A program made the translations under genes and the position numbers. Below the pieces are notes generated by a model. It was not told where the DNA came from and made no database searches. It saw nothing but the letters and a program-made list of their open reading frames with translations. A stretch of DNA of 64,000 nucleotides from Dactylis glomerata (lineage: Eukaryota; Streptophyta; Magnoliopsida; Poales; Poaceae): positions 14,244,568 to 14,308,567 of the forward strand of contig QXEO01000553.1 of NCBI GenBank assembly GCA_007115705.1, in the 5' to 3' direction. Each line of letters opens with the position of its first letter. The stretch's first letter is position 1. This document shows positions 32,296-44,592 of the stretch, piece by piece.

Positions 32296-32664
32296 GAGCA
32301 AGAACAATAATGTAACCGGTTATCGGCTATAAGCTCATGCCATGTCACTTAGAGCTAATGCAAAAAAAGTACTCATACAAGAAGCTAGCTATAGGGTTGG
32401 CTCTACAAAATATTTAACTATTTAATTTTTAGAGTGTTGTGTTTGCATGCAAGATATAAGAGGACATGCATTGAATGTATGCAGCCGGTTTAGCGTTGGC
32501 ATTAGGCTGCATGCAGGCTGCATGCCTCTTGGTTCGTGTGATGTAGCTGGCGCTAGATCAAGCGCCCACTTCTTTCTCTCTCATGCTTTCCCTCATCGCC
32601 GACTAGAATTTTGCTGATGTAGATTTGCTTGTAGCCTGCTGAGTAGGATCTATTGTACTTGCTC
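32296..32664. mobile_element. Tourist-type MITE 1
   Basis: Inverted ends GAGCAAGAACAATAATG and ATCTATTGTACTTGCTC are flanked by TAA at 32293-32295 and 32665-32667. The size (369 bp) and TAA duplication fit Tourist/Harbinger MITEs. Confidence 0.75.
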
Positions 32665-32667
32665 TAA

Positions 32668-32936
32668 GGCTTTTCACAATGCATTGTATCTTAGTGTGTT
32701 ATCCTAGGTAGTGGCAACAACCACTACAATGCATTGTTTTTGAGGTGTTGTATCTATATTTAATGATTTTGGGTACATGCATGTCTGTGACTGGACTAGC
32801 AATGCATTTTGCCTATGATACCGTGCAAGGGTTCTATCTGAGCTAAGCTACAACACTTTCTTTCATCATTAAATTGACTGACACATCAGCATTTTGCCAA
32901 GGATATTGTGCTAAGAAACCTCTATTGTGAAAGCCC
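32668..32936. mobile_element. Tourist-type MITE 2
   Basis: Inverted ends GGCTTTTCACAATGCATTG and CCTCTATTGTGAAAGCCC are flanked by TAA at 32665-32667 and 32937-32939. A central hairpin GTAGTGGCAACAACCACTAC is present. The left TAA is the same one that closes MITE 1. Confidence 0.75.
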
Positions 32937-32939
32937 TAA

Positions 32940-33835
32940 CATCCTGTTCAAGATTGCTTGGAGCCGACAGTATAAATCAACATTGTCAAGAACATAGCAG
33001 CCAAGAAAAAAGATTGCAATGACAATCCTCCTCACGGTAATAATAAGAAAAGGTCCAAATTGATCTGGCAAAGCAAAGCTAGATCCAAAAGAATAGACAT
33101 AGAGAAATTGAATCTTCCAACACCACTATTGACGTTGGGAGGTTAAGCACACGTGGACTATCTCCGGCTATCTTCTCTACATGTTTTATTTAAGTTTTTC
33201 ATATACCATGTGTAGTTCATAACTGATAAGGTTAAACAAAGTTGCGATACAAAGTTAAGTTTCACTTTTTCTTCCCTAAAATTAAGCAAAACAAGTGAAC
33301 ACTTGAGTTTTTTTTGTTAAGCCAACTGGTCCATAAAGCTATATCACAAACTTACTTGGTCTGGATTGTACTTGGTTAAATAGGTCACTCAAGCAAAGTG
33401 CATAGTTTTCTTTGTCAAAGCCACACTAAATAGATGCAAGGTCGAGACTTGCATCACTGACATCCACTTCATGCCATCCTTCATCGATTACACCTCCTCT
33501 TTTGGGACCCCGCATTGTCTTCCCACTTGAGGTTCAGACTACTCTTCAAACAGTTCTTCAAGTGATGGCTCTGAGCTTGCCGCTAATCCGCTATCCTCAC
33601 CCTTCTCCCCAGACACCTCCATGGTCACCTCCTCATGAACCCTAGCCGGGCGAGGAAACCAAGGCTAGGTAGTCGCGCAAGGAGACCCCTTGGTCAGCCA
33701 AGAGACCTAATCAACGTAGCGGATGATGGGATGATTGCATATAGCAGTATTCAGTCATCCTCTCGCTGATGATAGCCGATCGACAGAGAGGTACAAAAAT
33801 CCCAGCGCTCTAAGAGACTTGGTTAGTGTGGTCAA
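32940..33835. other. Intergenic, no gene identified
   Basis: No credible frame or element ends seen between the MITEs and the Angela-like LTR. 33420-33720 is more GC-rich and could be a decayed coding or promoter fragment, unrecognised. Confidence 0.4.
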
Positions 33836-35784
33836 TGAAGCAAATATGCCCTAGAGGCAATAATAATATTGTTATTATCATATTTCTTGTTCATGAAAAT
33901 GTTTATATTCCATGCTAGAATTGTATTAAGCGGAAACGTTAATACTTGTGTGGTTTATGAACAACATCGTGTCCCTAGTATGCCTCTACTAGTCTAGCTC
34001 ATTGATTAATGATGGTTAAGGTTTCCTAACCATAGACATGAGTTGTCAATTAATAATGAGGTCATGTCATTAGGAGGAGGATGTGATGGACAGACCCAAA
34101 TTAAGCACAACAATTAGATCGTGTCAATATGTTCACAATTACGTAGCTTTTCCTATGTCAGTATCCTATTCCTTAGACTATGAGATAATGCCACTCCCTG
34201 GTACCGGAAGAGAGCTTTGAGGTCATCAAACGTCATACTATGAAAGGGTGATCATAAAGCTGACTCTCAGGTAATCAGAAAGTACTTTTTGGGTTGCATA
34301 TATCGAGATTGGGATTTGTTCCTCCCATGTCGGAGAGATATACTCTGGGCCCACTCGGTAATCAATATCATACACCGTTTGCAAACACGTGATTAATGAG
34401 TTTAATCACAGGATGATATTGGATTGTGGAGCGAGTAAAGAGTACTTGCTGTGAACGATATTGAACTAGGTATGGCGATGCCGGCGATCAAATCTCGGGC
34501 AAGTAAAATATCGTGAGACAAAGGAATTTGTATACGGGATTAATTGAATCCTGACATCGTGGTTCACCGATAATGATCTCGTTGAATATATGGGAGTCAA
34601 TATGGATTTCTAGATCCCACTATTCATTATTGATAGTGATCATGTCCATGCATTCTCGAACCCGTAGGGTCACACACTTAACGCTCATCAACGCTAGGGT
34701 AGTTTTGGGATTTATGGAAATTGTTTCACAGAGTTACGCAATTGTTTCGGGAAGAGGATTAATAATTTATTAATTGAATTAATAAATATTAATACATATA
34801 TTTATTTACTTGAAATAAATAAGGGCTAAATGTAGTCCGTGCAAAGTTTTGCTAATGGGCCTATTTAGTAGCTCCATCTAGACAAACTACTAAAAGGAAA
34901 AGGCAAAGAAAAAAAAAGAGGAGGCTGGGCCGACCGCGGTTACTGGGCCGCTCCGCTGGGCCATTCGGTCGCGCAGCTGGCTAGGCTGCTGGCTGCCTGG
35001 GCCAGCTGGGCCGCCCACATAGGCAGGCCTCGAGCGGGCGCTCGATCGCCAGCGCCAGGAGCCGCGCTCGCTCAACCCGATCGAGCCAGGAGGCAGGCCG
35101 CCAGCGATGCCCTCGATCGCTCGCCTGGCCCTCGATCGCCCCAGGCCAGGCGCTCGCTCCAGCGCTTGGCAGAAGCGCTCGGGCAGGAGGCCAACCGCGC
35201 TATGGTCCAGCGCCAGGCTGACCGATCGATAAGATCGATGCGATCTCAAGCGTGCGTGCACTCCACGCAACCAAAGACGCCCACCGCTATAAAAGGTCAC
35301 GAGGGGCAGCTCGAGCGGATGCGATTTTGATCGATAGCCGCCGCCACTTTCGTCTTTTCTATAGCTTTTCTTTACCCTAGTTTGACTATATATTTTGCCC
35401 AATCTTCTTCCACCTCGCGCGCGTAGGCGAAGCCCTGCGCGCAGATACTCTCCACCATAAGCACCACATCGTCGTGCTGCTGATCCCATCTACCACTCCA
35501 CTGCACCTTGCTGGATCAAGGAGGAGGAGGAGTCGCTGTGTTGTACGTGTGCATCGCTCGGAGGCGCCGCCCGTTGTGGCGCTTGGATCGGATTGGATCG
35601 GATCGCGAGGAGGAGACGCTAGTACGACGACCACGTTCATCTAAATGTTTCCGCTATGCGATCTACAAGGGTACGTAGATCTATTCTTTCCTGCTTGTTG
35701 TTTTGCATCTCGTAGATCAGATCTTGGCTTGTTTCTGTTCGTCTTCATAGGAATTTTTTGTTTTCTATCTTGCAAAACCCATCA
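33836..35784 (+). repeat. 5' LTR of the Angela-like element
   Basis: 1,949 bp. AT-rich U3, then a GC-rich block (about 34920-35250) full of CTCGATCGC-type repeats, then TATAAAAG at 35288-35295. Its equivalent is 49153-52556 once the solo LTR is removed. Confidence 0.92.
35288..35295 (+). promoter_or_regulatory. TATA box of the Angela-like LTR
   Basis: CGCTATAAAAGGTCACGAGG follows the GC-rich block; the 3' LTR keeps it at 52059-52066. Confidence 0.75.
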
Positions 35785-35785
35785 G

Positions 35786-35797
35786 TGGTATCAGAGC
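35786..35797 (+). other. Primer binding site (initiator tRNA-Met)
   Basis: TGGTATCAGAGC one base after the 5' LTR end, complementary to initiator tRNA-Met. Confidence 0.93.
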
Positions 35798-36611
35798 GAG
35801 ATCTATGCGTAGATGTTTTACACGAGTAAAACGCAACAATGTTGTTGCGAGCGTTGATATTTTTAGTGCAAGCTTCTTTTCGTGTACTTCTTGATGTCGC
35901 GGCATAGTGGGATTGAAGCGGCCCAGGCCAACTTTACATGACCGCATTCATGAGACCGGCTCCGCAGTGGCCTGCTCCACACATGCGGCTGGTGGGTGTT
36001 TGTATCTTCCACTATAGTTGTCATTGGATTTACAAAAAAGACTTTGGCAACACTAATATCAACGTTGTGGCTTTGCATAGGTAAGAACCGTTCTTAAGCG
36101 TAGTTCCCATAAGCCACGTAAAATATGCAATCAACAAATTAGATGTGTCTAACTTATTTTTGCAGAAAGTGTTTGTGATATGGTATTGCCACAAGATGTG
36201 ATGTGTATGATATATTTGATGTATGCAATGATCATGTTTTTTAATGTTTCACGACTTGCATGTCAATGAGTTCACAACCGGCAGGAGACATATAGTTGTC
36301 TTTATAATTTTGTAGGACCTGCGTGTCAACTTCTTATACACCATGTAATAGCTTTACTTTATCGCTAAGTAGTTAGCAATAGTCGTAGTTGCTATTCATG
36401 GTGGAGTCAATCATGGTGGAGTGATGGAGATCATGCCGGCGCGCACGATATGGAGTTCAATGCGCGAAGATTGGCTATACCATGTCACATATTGTATATG
36501 CATGTGATGCTTATCCTTTAGGCATCTTATTTTGCTTTGATCACGACGGTAGCATTATAAGATGATACCTCACACTTAATTTTAAGATAAAATGTGTTCT
36601 CCCCTCGTATG
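35798..36611 (+). other. Leader of the Angela-like element, first part
   Basis: Non-coding leader, AT-rich, no gag start seen. It is cut at 36611 by the Athila-like insertion and resumes at 46083 (minus one copy of GTATG). Confidence 0.7.
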
Positions 36612-38008
36612 TGATGACCCACAAGTATAGGGAATCGCAACAGTCTTCGAGGGAAGTAAAACCTAAATTTATTGAATCGACACAAGGGGAGCCAAAGAAT
36701 ATTTATAAGCCTTAACAGATGAGTTATCAATTCAGCTGCACCTGGAAACAGACTTGTTCGCAGCGGTTTATCAGTAGCAACAGTTTTATAGTGGTGATAG
36801 TAGTGAAACAGTAACAGCAGTAGTAGAATAAAAGCAGTAATAGTAGCAATAGTAAACAGTAGGATGAAATACTATAGGCATAGGGATGGATGTACGGGCG
36901 TTGCATGGATAATATAATTCATAAAATCAGTGTGACATGGGCATTGCAGATAAATAATGATAAAGCATCCTAGTATTAACAATCATAGGCATGTGTTCCA
37001 TATAGAGTCGTACGTGCTCGCAATGAGAAACTTGCACGACATCTTTTGTCCTACCAGCCTGTTGCAGCAGGGCCTCAAGGGAAACTACTGGTAATTAAGG
37101 TACTCCTTTTAATAAAGTACTAGAGCAAAGCATTAACACTCGGTGAACACATGTGATCCTCACATCATAGCCATCCCCTCCGGTTATCCCAATTTCTGTC
37201 ACTTTGGGGCCTCAGGTTCCAGACAACAATATGTGTATACAACTAGTAGGTAAGACCATAAACAACAAGTATCATCATAGAAATAATAACATGTTCAGAT
37301 CTGAAATCATGGCACTCGGGCCCAAAGTGACAAGCATTAAGTACAACAAGTTGCAACAATGTCATAAGCACTAATAGAAGATACTAGGCACTATGCCCTA
37401 ACAATCTCATAGCAAATTACATGAATGATCTCATCCAATCCCTACCATCCCCTTCGCCTACAGCGGGAATTACTCACACATGGATGGGGGAGTCATGGAT
37501 GGTTGATGGAGAGACGTCGGTGATAATGGTGATGAAGATCTCCTCCAAATCCCCGTCCCGGCAGGGTGCCAGAATAGAGTTTCTGGTTCCGAATCGCGGT
37601 TTCTGATGGCGGCGGCGTAGTGGAAGTCTATCTGGGAAAAACGCCGAACCCCCGCTATTTTCAGGTCAGAGGGTATATGTAGGTGGAAGGAGGGGTCGAG
37701 GCGACGGCCGAGGCGGCCTCACCACAGGTGGGCGCGGCCAGGGCTGGGCCGCGCCCCCTGGTGGTGAGCCCAGGCCGCTGCCCCCCTTCGTCTCTCCTTC
37801 TGGCTCTGTGGGTCTTCTGGCAAAATAGAATTTTTGCAATATTTTCCGGGATTTTTCCTAAAAGTCGTATTTCTGCACAAAAACGAGACACCAGAGCAAT
37901 TCTGCTGAAAACAGCGTTAGTCCGTGTTAGTTGTATTCAAAACACACAAATTAGAGGAGAAACAATAGCAAAAGTGTTTGGGAAAGTAGATACGTTTTGG
38001 ACGTATCA
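36612..38008 (-). repeat. 3' LTR of the Athila-like element (left copy)
   Basis: On the minus strand it runs TGATACGTCCAAAACGTATC to GTGGGTCATCA. The GC-rich inverted repeat is at 37715-37770, followed 30-40 bp on by TACATATA (about 37673-37680). Confidence 0.93.
37715..37770. repeat. GC-rich inverted repeat in LTR
   Basis: Arms GGCCTCACCAC-GGTGGGCGCGGCCAG and its near complement CTGGGCCGCG-CCC-GGTGGTGAGCC could form a long hairpin. The same module is at 45784-45839 in the other LTR, at 41515-41565 inside the element, and in the other Gypsy LTRs of the window. Confidence 0.85.
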
Positions 38009-38020
38009 ACTCCCCCAAGC
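38009..38020 (-). other. Polypurine tract
   Basis: GCTTGGGGGAGT on the minus strand abuts the 3' LTR. Confidence 0.85.
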
Positions 38021-39994
38021 TTAGCTATTTTCTTGTCCTCAAGCAATTCAGTTAACAACTGAGAGCGATAAAAGAAACTTTCACGAACACATTTGCTTCA
38101 TATGATGTATATATACTAACTATATGATCAAGTACTCAGGCAATTCATAATAAGAAATATGCAACTAATGTTACCTCATAGTCAAGCAAACTATGAAGGA
38201 GTGCCAATGCACTAATAACAAGTAACATGAACATAAGAAGCTGCAAGATTGTAATATGCATAAATGATATGGAAGAGTGGTATCCTGCTTGCCTTTATTT
38301 GTGGAGCAAAACATAAATGCTGAGGCACCTCTGAAGTCCAAAGGAAGACTAGAAGTAAAAATATCAAAGATACAAGCATCAAAGTTATACCACAATTAAC
38401 CGTGTTCTGGGATAAGCACATTACACTAAGAATAACAGCTATGCTCTCAAGAAGGTGCTTAAAAATTAGAAGATGAAGACTCAACATAAAAGTAAAAGAA
38501 AGGCCCTTCACAGAGGGAAGCAGTGATTCAACATGTGCTAGAGCTTTTCATTTGTAAAACAGAGATAAAAATTTATTTTGAGAGGTGGTTGTTTCATGTC
38601 AACGACTGGCAATGGGGACTTGCTATCTTCCATAATAAACAAGTGAGAGCGGTTCCGAGTTCTTTGAAAATTTGGTACATTGGTGCTCTTTTATAAAGCT
38701 TTGGCACTCCTTCCCACCTTTTTTTCCTTCCTCAAACCATGGCTAACCGATTTCATCGGGTGCCCACCAACTTTCACATACCATGATGAGTGCCTTTTTT
38801 CTTTCTTTTTAGAATTAGATTACAATGGTCTGACCAGCTCCCATGCAAAATTAATGACGAGCTGATGAAGCTGCCTAGTCGAGGGGTACTTAATTTAATA
38901 TGGAAGATAGCAATTCTGACCATTACGTCCTCATGAGCTAAAAACAGTGGCACAAAATGAGAAGTATTTGAAAGTTTTGAAAGGTAGCACATGAAAATTT
39001 ACTTGGAATGGCTTTGAAATACCATGCATAGGAATTTATAGTGGACTCTTTGGTAAACTTGGTTTTTTGGTGATTGGATGCACGAGAAGTATTCCCTCTC
39101 AGTACAAGTGAAGGCTAGCAAAAGACTGGGAAGCGACAATCGAGAGAGCAATAACTGTCATAATCATGCTTGCGACAAAACAAAATTAATATAGGCATAA
39201 AAATGATACAAGAACTCTGAGGCAAAGTAAATCATCGAGGCTTAATTGACTTTTTGTTCAGTCATATGCATGTTTGAGCATGTGCCAAGTTGATTCAAAT
39301 GAAACTTTCAGAGGAGGATACCACAATAACATACCATAATATGAATAAAACAATGCATGCAAGCGTCTACATGACATGCTACAAACTATTAGTAAATTGG
39401 AACTAAACATATGAGAGCAAGAACTACAAAGCATCCATTAGATAACATATACCTTACATGAACCGACTAAGCATGTCCACATAGATGAGTATATGAACAA
39501 AAATGAAAACAAATAGAGTTCATACCAGCCTCTTACCACATCTCGGATTGTCATATGTCATCATTATTGCTTTTCACTTGTGTGGCTTGAATAATATGAA
39601 GTGAATACCAAGCTCCAATGGAGTCACGGGAGACTGAACTCTGCAACAAACTTTACAAAACCGAAGAAGAACAACAAATATTTTTGGGTTTTCGATTTTT
39701 GAAACAAGAACAGAAGGAAATAGCAAACAAAGCAAAATATTTTTGGATTTTTCAAATATCAAACCAAAAATAGCAAGTAAAGCAAACCAAAGCTAGCAAA
39801 CTAAAAAGGCAAACAAAGAGAAATAACAGAAATATTTTTGGTCTTTTTGTGTTTTGGAAAGAAGAAATAAGAAGAACAAGAACAATAAAGAAGGCGAAAC
39901 ATGGATATACAAAGAACTGACAAAATATGATATGTAGATGAGTGAGTAGTCGGCGTACCTCCCCCCAAGCTTAGGCTTTTGGCCTAAGTGGAGA
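38021..39994. other. 3' non-coding region of the Athila-like element
   Basis: About 2 kb of AT-rich sequence between the stop of the downstream ORF and the polypurine tract. No frame of note. A similar non-coding interval is present in the element 53722-61980 (55133-58067). Confidence 0.7.
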
Positions 39995-41119
39995 TCAATC
40001 CCAGCTCGGCCATGAAGTGGCGTCCCCAAAATATGATGAAGAAGCACCTTCGTCCTGATATGAGCTCGAGGGCGCCCCGAAGTGGTACGTGGTGTAGTGA
40101 TAGGCCGGCTCCTCCTCTTCCTCCTGGTCCACGACGCCATGCTGTACGTTGAAGATGAGCACCCTAAGCCGCTCGTCCAACTCCTCCTTCGTGCGTGACC
40201 ATGGCATGTTATCAATACTGAACAAACTGGGTTGTGGCAAGGGCACTTCCCTTTCCTCTCCATCCGTAAATAACATTCTATAAAATAATTTCCCTGCACA
40301 TGAGTTAGGAGTAACAAAATGATGGAGCTTCATGGCAGCAAGATCAAGCCTCTGTGGAGTAAACAATATATCATGAGGAGCAATAGGAAGTTCAAGAGCA
40401 GCAACAATGCGCGCAGCAATAATACCTCCATAAATAGGTCCCCTAGCGGCTAGGCAACGAGCAATAATAGCACCGAGGTTATACTTCCTACTAACATCAA
40501 GAGCGGTAGCTAGAAAAGCTAAATGATAGTTGGAGATATTGCTAGTGTTTCCTCTACCAAGTACACTAGTGGCAAGATAGTAAGTAAAATATCTCATAGC
40601 TGGGAGTTGAATGTTTCTTATCTTGCCACGCTGTGCTGTGCGGTCATCGTCGTTGGTCACTCCTCGGTAAAGCTCCAACAAATCGGTGGGCTGATTTAGC
40701 ATCTTCTTTGCCGTCCCAAACATGGGAATACCTAAAATATCACAAAACCTCCCCAAAGACATGGTGATAGACTTATCATAAATCTTAAATGCAATGGAAG
40801 GATTGAAATGAGAGTTAGCGAATTTAAAACTTTCAACAAAAATCTTTATGAGAATAGCATATTGATTACTCTCATCCATCATGTATGTAGTCAATCCAAC
40901 CCTGTTAACAAGGAGCAAGAAATCATCAAGAATCCCTGCATCACTCAAAAAGTTAGCACAAGGGAAGGTAGATGGATGCGTATCTCCATCGTCTCCCTCA
41001 AGGTTCGGTGACATAAGATCTTCATTGTAAGACATTCTATATTGAGCAGTGGATCTTGAAGGCCTTGATGACCTTGGTGCTTCCCTTTCAAAGACTTCTC
41101 CACAGGTGTAGTTATCCAT
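39995..41119 (-). CDS. ATHILA ORF-1-like protein in env position
   Basis: An intact 374-codon frame starts at ATG 41117-41119 (MDNYTCGEVFEREAPRSSRP). The core reads FLSDAGILDDFLLLVNRVGL, then YAILIKIFVESFKF, AFKIYDKSITMSLGRFCDIL, and an Ala/Ile-rich helical part (AFLATALDVSRKYNLG; YGGIIAARIVAAL). The C-terminal tail is acidic and Ser/Tyr-rich. This matches my memory of the ATHILA ORF-1 family, found in the envelope position of Athila elements and of unknown function. No signal peptide or clear transmembrane segment is visible, so envelope function is not supported. Preservation without stops, next to a gag carrying a stop, suggests recent selection or youth. Confidence 0.75.
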   Translation of the reverse strand: MDNYTCGEVFEREAPRSSRPSRSTAQYRMSYNEDLMSPNLEGDDGDTHPSTFPCANFLSDAGILDDFLLLVNRVGLTTYMMDESNQYAILIKIFVESFKFANSHFNPSIAFKIYDKSITMSLGRFCDILGIPMFGTAKKMLNQPTDLLELYRGVTNDDDRTAQRGKIRNIQLPAMRYFTYYLATSVLGRGNTSNISNYHLAFLATALDVSRKYNLGAIIARCLAARGPIYGGIIAARIVAALELPIAPHDILFTPQRLDLAAMKLHHFVTPNSCAGKLFYRMLFTDGEEREVPLPQPSLFSIDNMPWSRTKEELDERLRVLIFNVQHGVVDQEEEEEPAYHYTTYHFGAPSSSYQDEGASSSYFGDATSWPSWD

Positions 41120-41128
41120 GTCCCTTTT

Positions 41129-41348
41129 CTGAAATTTTTAACAAACCTCATAAAATATGATTTTGAGACAAACAAATGTAGGGAACAACTATAGGGAGTA
41201 ACTAGAGGGCTAACATGCATCAAAATAACATTTCTAAGCAATAGAACAAGCATGCAAACTCATTTCACCTGTCACCTATAGAGCTAAAATACTCAAGAAA
41301 TACTCTACTAAACAAAATTCTACTTGGACAATCGGAGGAGTCACATAC
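41129..41348 (-). other. Putative intron upstream of the ORF-1-like gene
   Basis: Donor CCG/GTATGTGA (exon end 41349) and acceptor AAATTTCAG/AAAAGGG (exon start 41128) bracket 220 AU-rich bases, ending 9 bases before the ATG. Confidence 0.5.
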
Positions 41349-41349
41349 C

Positions 41350-41600
41350 GGAGAACAAATGCTCCAAATCTCAGCAACAATGATGGGCTGAGCAAGGAGA
41401 TCGAAAAATCGAGATGAAGAGCAGCAAGAACACGAGTTTGAGCAGGTGTGTCGTTGTTTTCGGGAGAGAGAAAGAGCTGGGTAGGAAGAGATAAGTGAGA
41501 GGCCAGGGGCCCCCCTCACCATAGGTGGGCGCGGCCAGGCTTGGGCCGCTCCCCCTGGTGGTGAGGTGGCATGGCAGGTCCCCCTGAGGTCTCCCAGGTG
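41350..41600 (-). promoter_or_regulatory. Putative internal promoter for the ORF-1-like gene
   Basis: The segment repeats the layout of the element's own LTR promoter. A region resembling AAAAATTC and the Arg-rich lead-in is followed by the inverted repeat at 41515-41565 (CACCACCAGGGGGAGCGGCC and complement). A weak TATA-like CTTATC and a CT-rich leader come next, then the splice donor. It is not an LTR fragment with ends. Function is inferred from layout only. Confidence 0.45.
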
Positions 41601-42015
41601 CCTCTCTGCCCCATTTTTGACATAAAAATTTAAAAAGAATTTTCTGGAATTTTTCGAGAAACTTTATTTTCGAGGATTTTTTAGAAAAACAATAAGAGAA
41701 TAAAACTCGAGAAAACAACGGTGGAGCGATAGAAAGCAAAACTTAACCAAGTATGCAGCAGCTCTAAGATATTCTAATCATGTAACTAAACAGAGGGAAC
41801 AAAAATGAATAAGTAAATATAAGTGAGGTAAAGTAAATGCGGTGAAAACGAAGTTTTGTTCATATAAAATCACTTTGTTAACAAGGTTGATCAAGTCTTG
41901 TTACCAAACTAACTTTATATGAGGCAAAACTTTGCATTTCACTATATACTTTTGTTACCTCGACCTTGATAGGCATAGTCCCAATCATAACAATTTTATA
42001 TTCTTCCTTGGGCTT

Positions 42016-44592
42016 TCACTCTGAACAAATAATTTGACCAACTCTGATGGTCTCAACATTCTTGATTGAATTTAGAGCGTTCTTTCTATCAATCTTCTTG
42101 GGAAAATAGACCGTATACTCTTTGTCATTGACATTAAAGGTTACTTTTCCTTGATTGCAATTAATAATGGCACCTGCAGTGTTTAGAAAAGGTCTTCCAA
42201 GAATAATAGACATATTATCATCTTCAGGCATTTCCAACACAACAAAGTCAGTTAATATCAAACAACTGTTAGCAACTTGAACAGGAATATTTTCACATAT
42301 ACCAATAGGAATAGTAGTAGACTTAGCAGCCATCTGCAAAGATATATCAGTTGATACCAATTTTTCTAGATCAAGTCTCTTATAAAGAGAAAAAGGCATG
42401 ACACTAACTCCAGCTCCCAAATCACATAAAGCAGTTCTAACATAATTATTTTTAATGGAGCAAGGAATAGTTGGTATACCTGGATCTCCAAGCTTCTCCG
42501 GAACTTTACCATCAAAAGAATAATTAGCAAGTAGAGTGAAAATTTCCTCATTAGGAATCTTCCTTTTATTAGTAACAATATCTTTCATATACTTTGCATA
42601 AGGAGGCATTCTAATAACATCAGTCAAAGGAATTTGCAAAAATAAAGGTTTCATCCATTCACAAAACCTGTTGTATTCTTCTTCCTTAGTCTTGTGTTTC
42701 TTACCAGGAAAAGGCATTGGTTTCTGTACCCAAGGTTCTCTCTCATTACCATGCTTGTTGGCAATGAAGTCTTCTTTGGTGTATTTTCCATTCTTATCTA
42801 TCTTTTCCGGTTCCTCTTCAACTTCTTCTTTATTGGAAGCATCACCTGGTTCAGTTTCAGCATCAGAAATAGAAACACTATTAGGATCTTTACCTGCTTT
42901 AGAGGATTCTGCAGTTGTTTTATGCTTCTTCTTCTTCTTCTTCTTGGAAGGAATATCATCTCTTGAAGTGCATTGAGAATCTTGCTCGATCCTCATAGGA
43001 TGTCCTTCAGGATATAAGGGGTCTTGAGTGGTAGCACCTCCTCTTGTGCGAATTTCACACGCTTGTTTTTCTCTTGCAGCATTAACTAGCAAATCTTTTT
43101 GCACCTTGGTAAGCTGATCAATTTGAGTCTGAACCATTTGAAAATATTTAACAAGTATCTTCACATCATTGGAGGTTCTCTCCACAATATCCTGCAACTT
43201 GTTAATAGCTCTAGAATTTTCCAACAAATGATTCTACACCATTCTATTAAAATTATCTTGCTTAACAATAAAATTATCTAACTCGTCTAAGCATTGATCA
43301 GGAGGTTTAGAGTAAGGAATATCTCTATCATCAAAGCGTTGGAGAGAGTGTACCTCAATAGTAGATGAGTGAGGGATTGGCTTACATAATTCTTCTATAG
43401 GAGGTAAATTCTTCACATCTTCGGCCTTAATACCTTTCTCCTTAAGAGATTTCTTGGCTTCCTTCATAACTTCATCATTTAATTCAATCATTCCTCTCTT
43501 TTTCGGCGTAGGCTCTGTAGATGGCGTAGGTGTTGGTGCTGGTGTTGGCTCAACTAGAGTCCAATCATCATGATTCCGGCCTATTTTAGCCATTAATTCT
43601 TCAGCTTCAGCCGAAGTTCTTCCCCTGAAAACACAACCAGCACAACTATCCAAATATGACTTAGATTCATCAGTTAGTCCATTATAAAATATATCAAGGA
43701 GTTCATTTTTAGGCAATGGCTCTTTAGGCAAAGCTCTAATTAAAGAACAAAACCTTGTCCAAGATTCAGGCAGTATCTCTCCTTTTCCCTGTTCAAAATC
43801 AAAGATTTTCTGCACAGCAGCATGTTGAGCACTAGCAGGAAAATATTTCTGAAAGAAAGCATTAACCAAAGCAATAGGACTATGAATAGATCCAGGAGAC
43901 AAGCTATTAAACCAAGTTTTAGCTGCATCTTTCAATGAGAAAGGAAAAATCTTAGCAACAAAGTAAGTGCGAAGCTTAATATCATCAGAAAACAAATTAC
44001 TCAAAGTAGAAAGCTCATTCATGTGCTCCATAGCACTTTCATTCTCAGCACCACAAAAAGGCTCTTTCTCAACAATAGATATGTAAGATAAATCTAAAGA
44101 GAAATCATAATCCTTGTCTCTAATATCTATGGGAGAAGCAGCAAACTTAGGATCAGGAGACAATTTATATCTAACAGCACGTCTCGCTAGAAGTTCCTTA
44201 ACAACTTTAGCATCACGAGTAGCACGAGCTTCAGCAATAAAATCATCATCAAGCTCAATATAAGCATCATCAAAATCATCACTAGGACATTCCCTAGACT
44301 CAGGTGAACTAACAGGTGCAACAGTGGTGTTTCCCATCTTAGCTCTAGCAATTGTAGCATCTAAAAAGGAACCTAGTGAGCCACTCTCATCAAGCACAGT
44401 AGAAGCATCATCTAAATTATCAGTGGCATTTTCAAACTCAGCAGAAATAGTAGTAGTAGTGTATGCGTGTGGTGGTGTAAGCAACTTACTCATAACAGAT
44501 GGTGAATCAAGAGCAACAGAGGTGTTCAAAGTCGTACCTCTTCTTGTAGTGGATGGCAATATAGGAACTTTTCCATCATGAGGTTTACCCAT
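42016..44592 (-). pseudogene. Gag-protease of the Athila-like element, with one in-frame TAG
   Basis: The ATG at 44590-44592 gives MGKPHDGKVPILPS. The gag core lies around FPFSLKDAAKTWFNSLSPGS and AFFQKYFPAS, with FNGLTDESKSYLD-type sequence after. At 43234-43236 an in-frame TAG follows NFNRMV. The frame then goes on uninterrupted with NHLLENSRAINKLQDIVERT, a Lys-rich stretch, and an aspartic protease (ALCDLGAGVSVMPFSLYKRL, later SIILGRPFLNTAGA), ending ICSE and a stop. Protease has the DLGA form usual in Athila. No CCHC knuckle was seen. The stop is either a CAG-to-TAG change or a read-through site. Confidence 0.88.

Noticed and set aside
34890..35489. 199-codon minus frame, with a cousin at 51640-52071
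   Set aside because: Arg/Gly-rich frame produced by the GC-rich LTR block; antisense to the element and not conserved at protein level.
42671..42976. Plus-strand frames opposite the gag-protease gene
   Set aside because: Antisense shadows of a codon-biased gene; hydrophobic and low complexity only.
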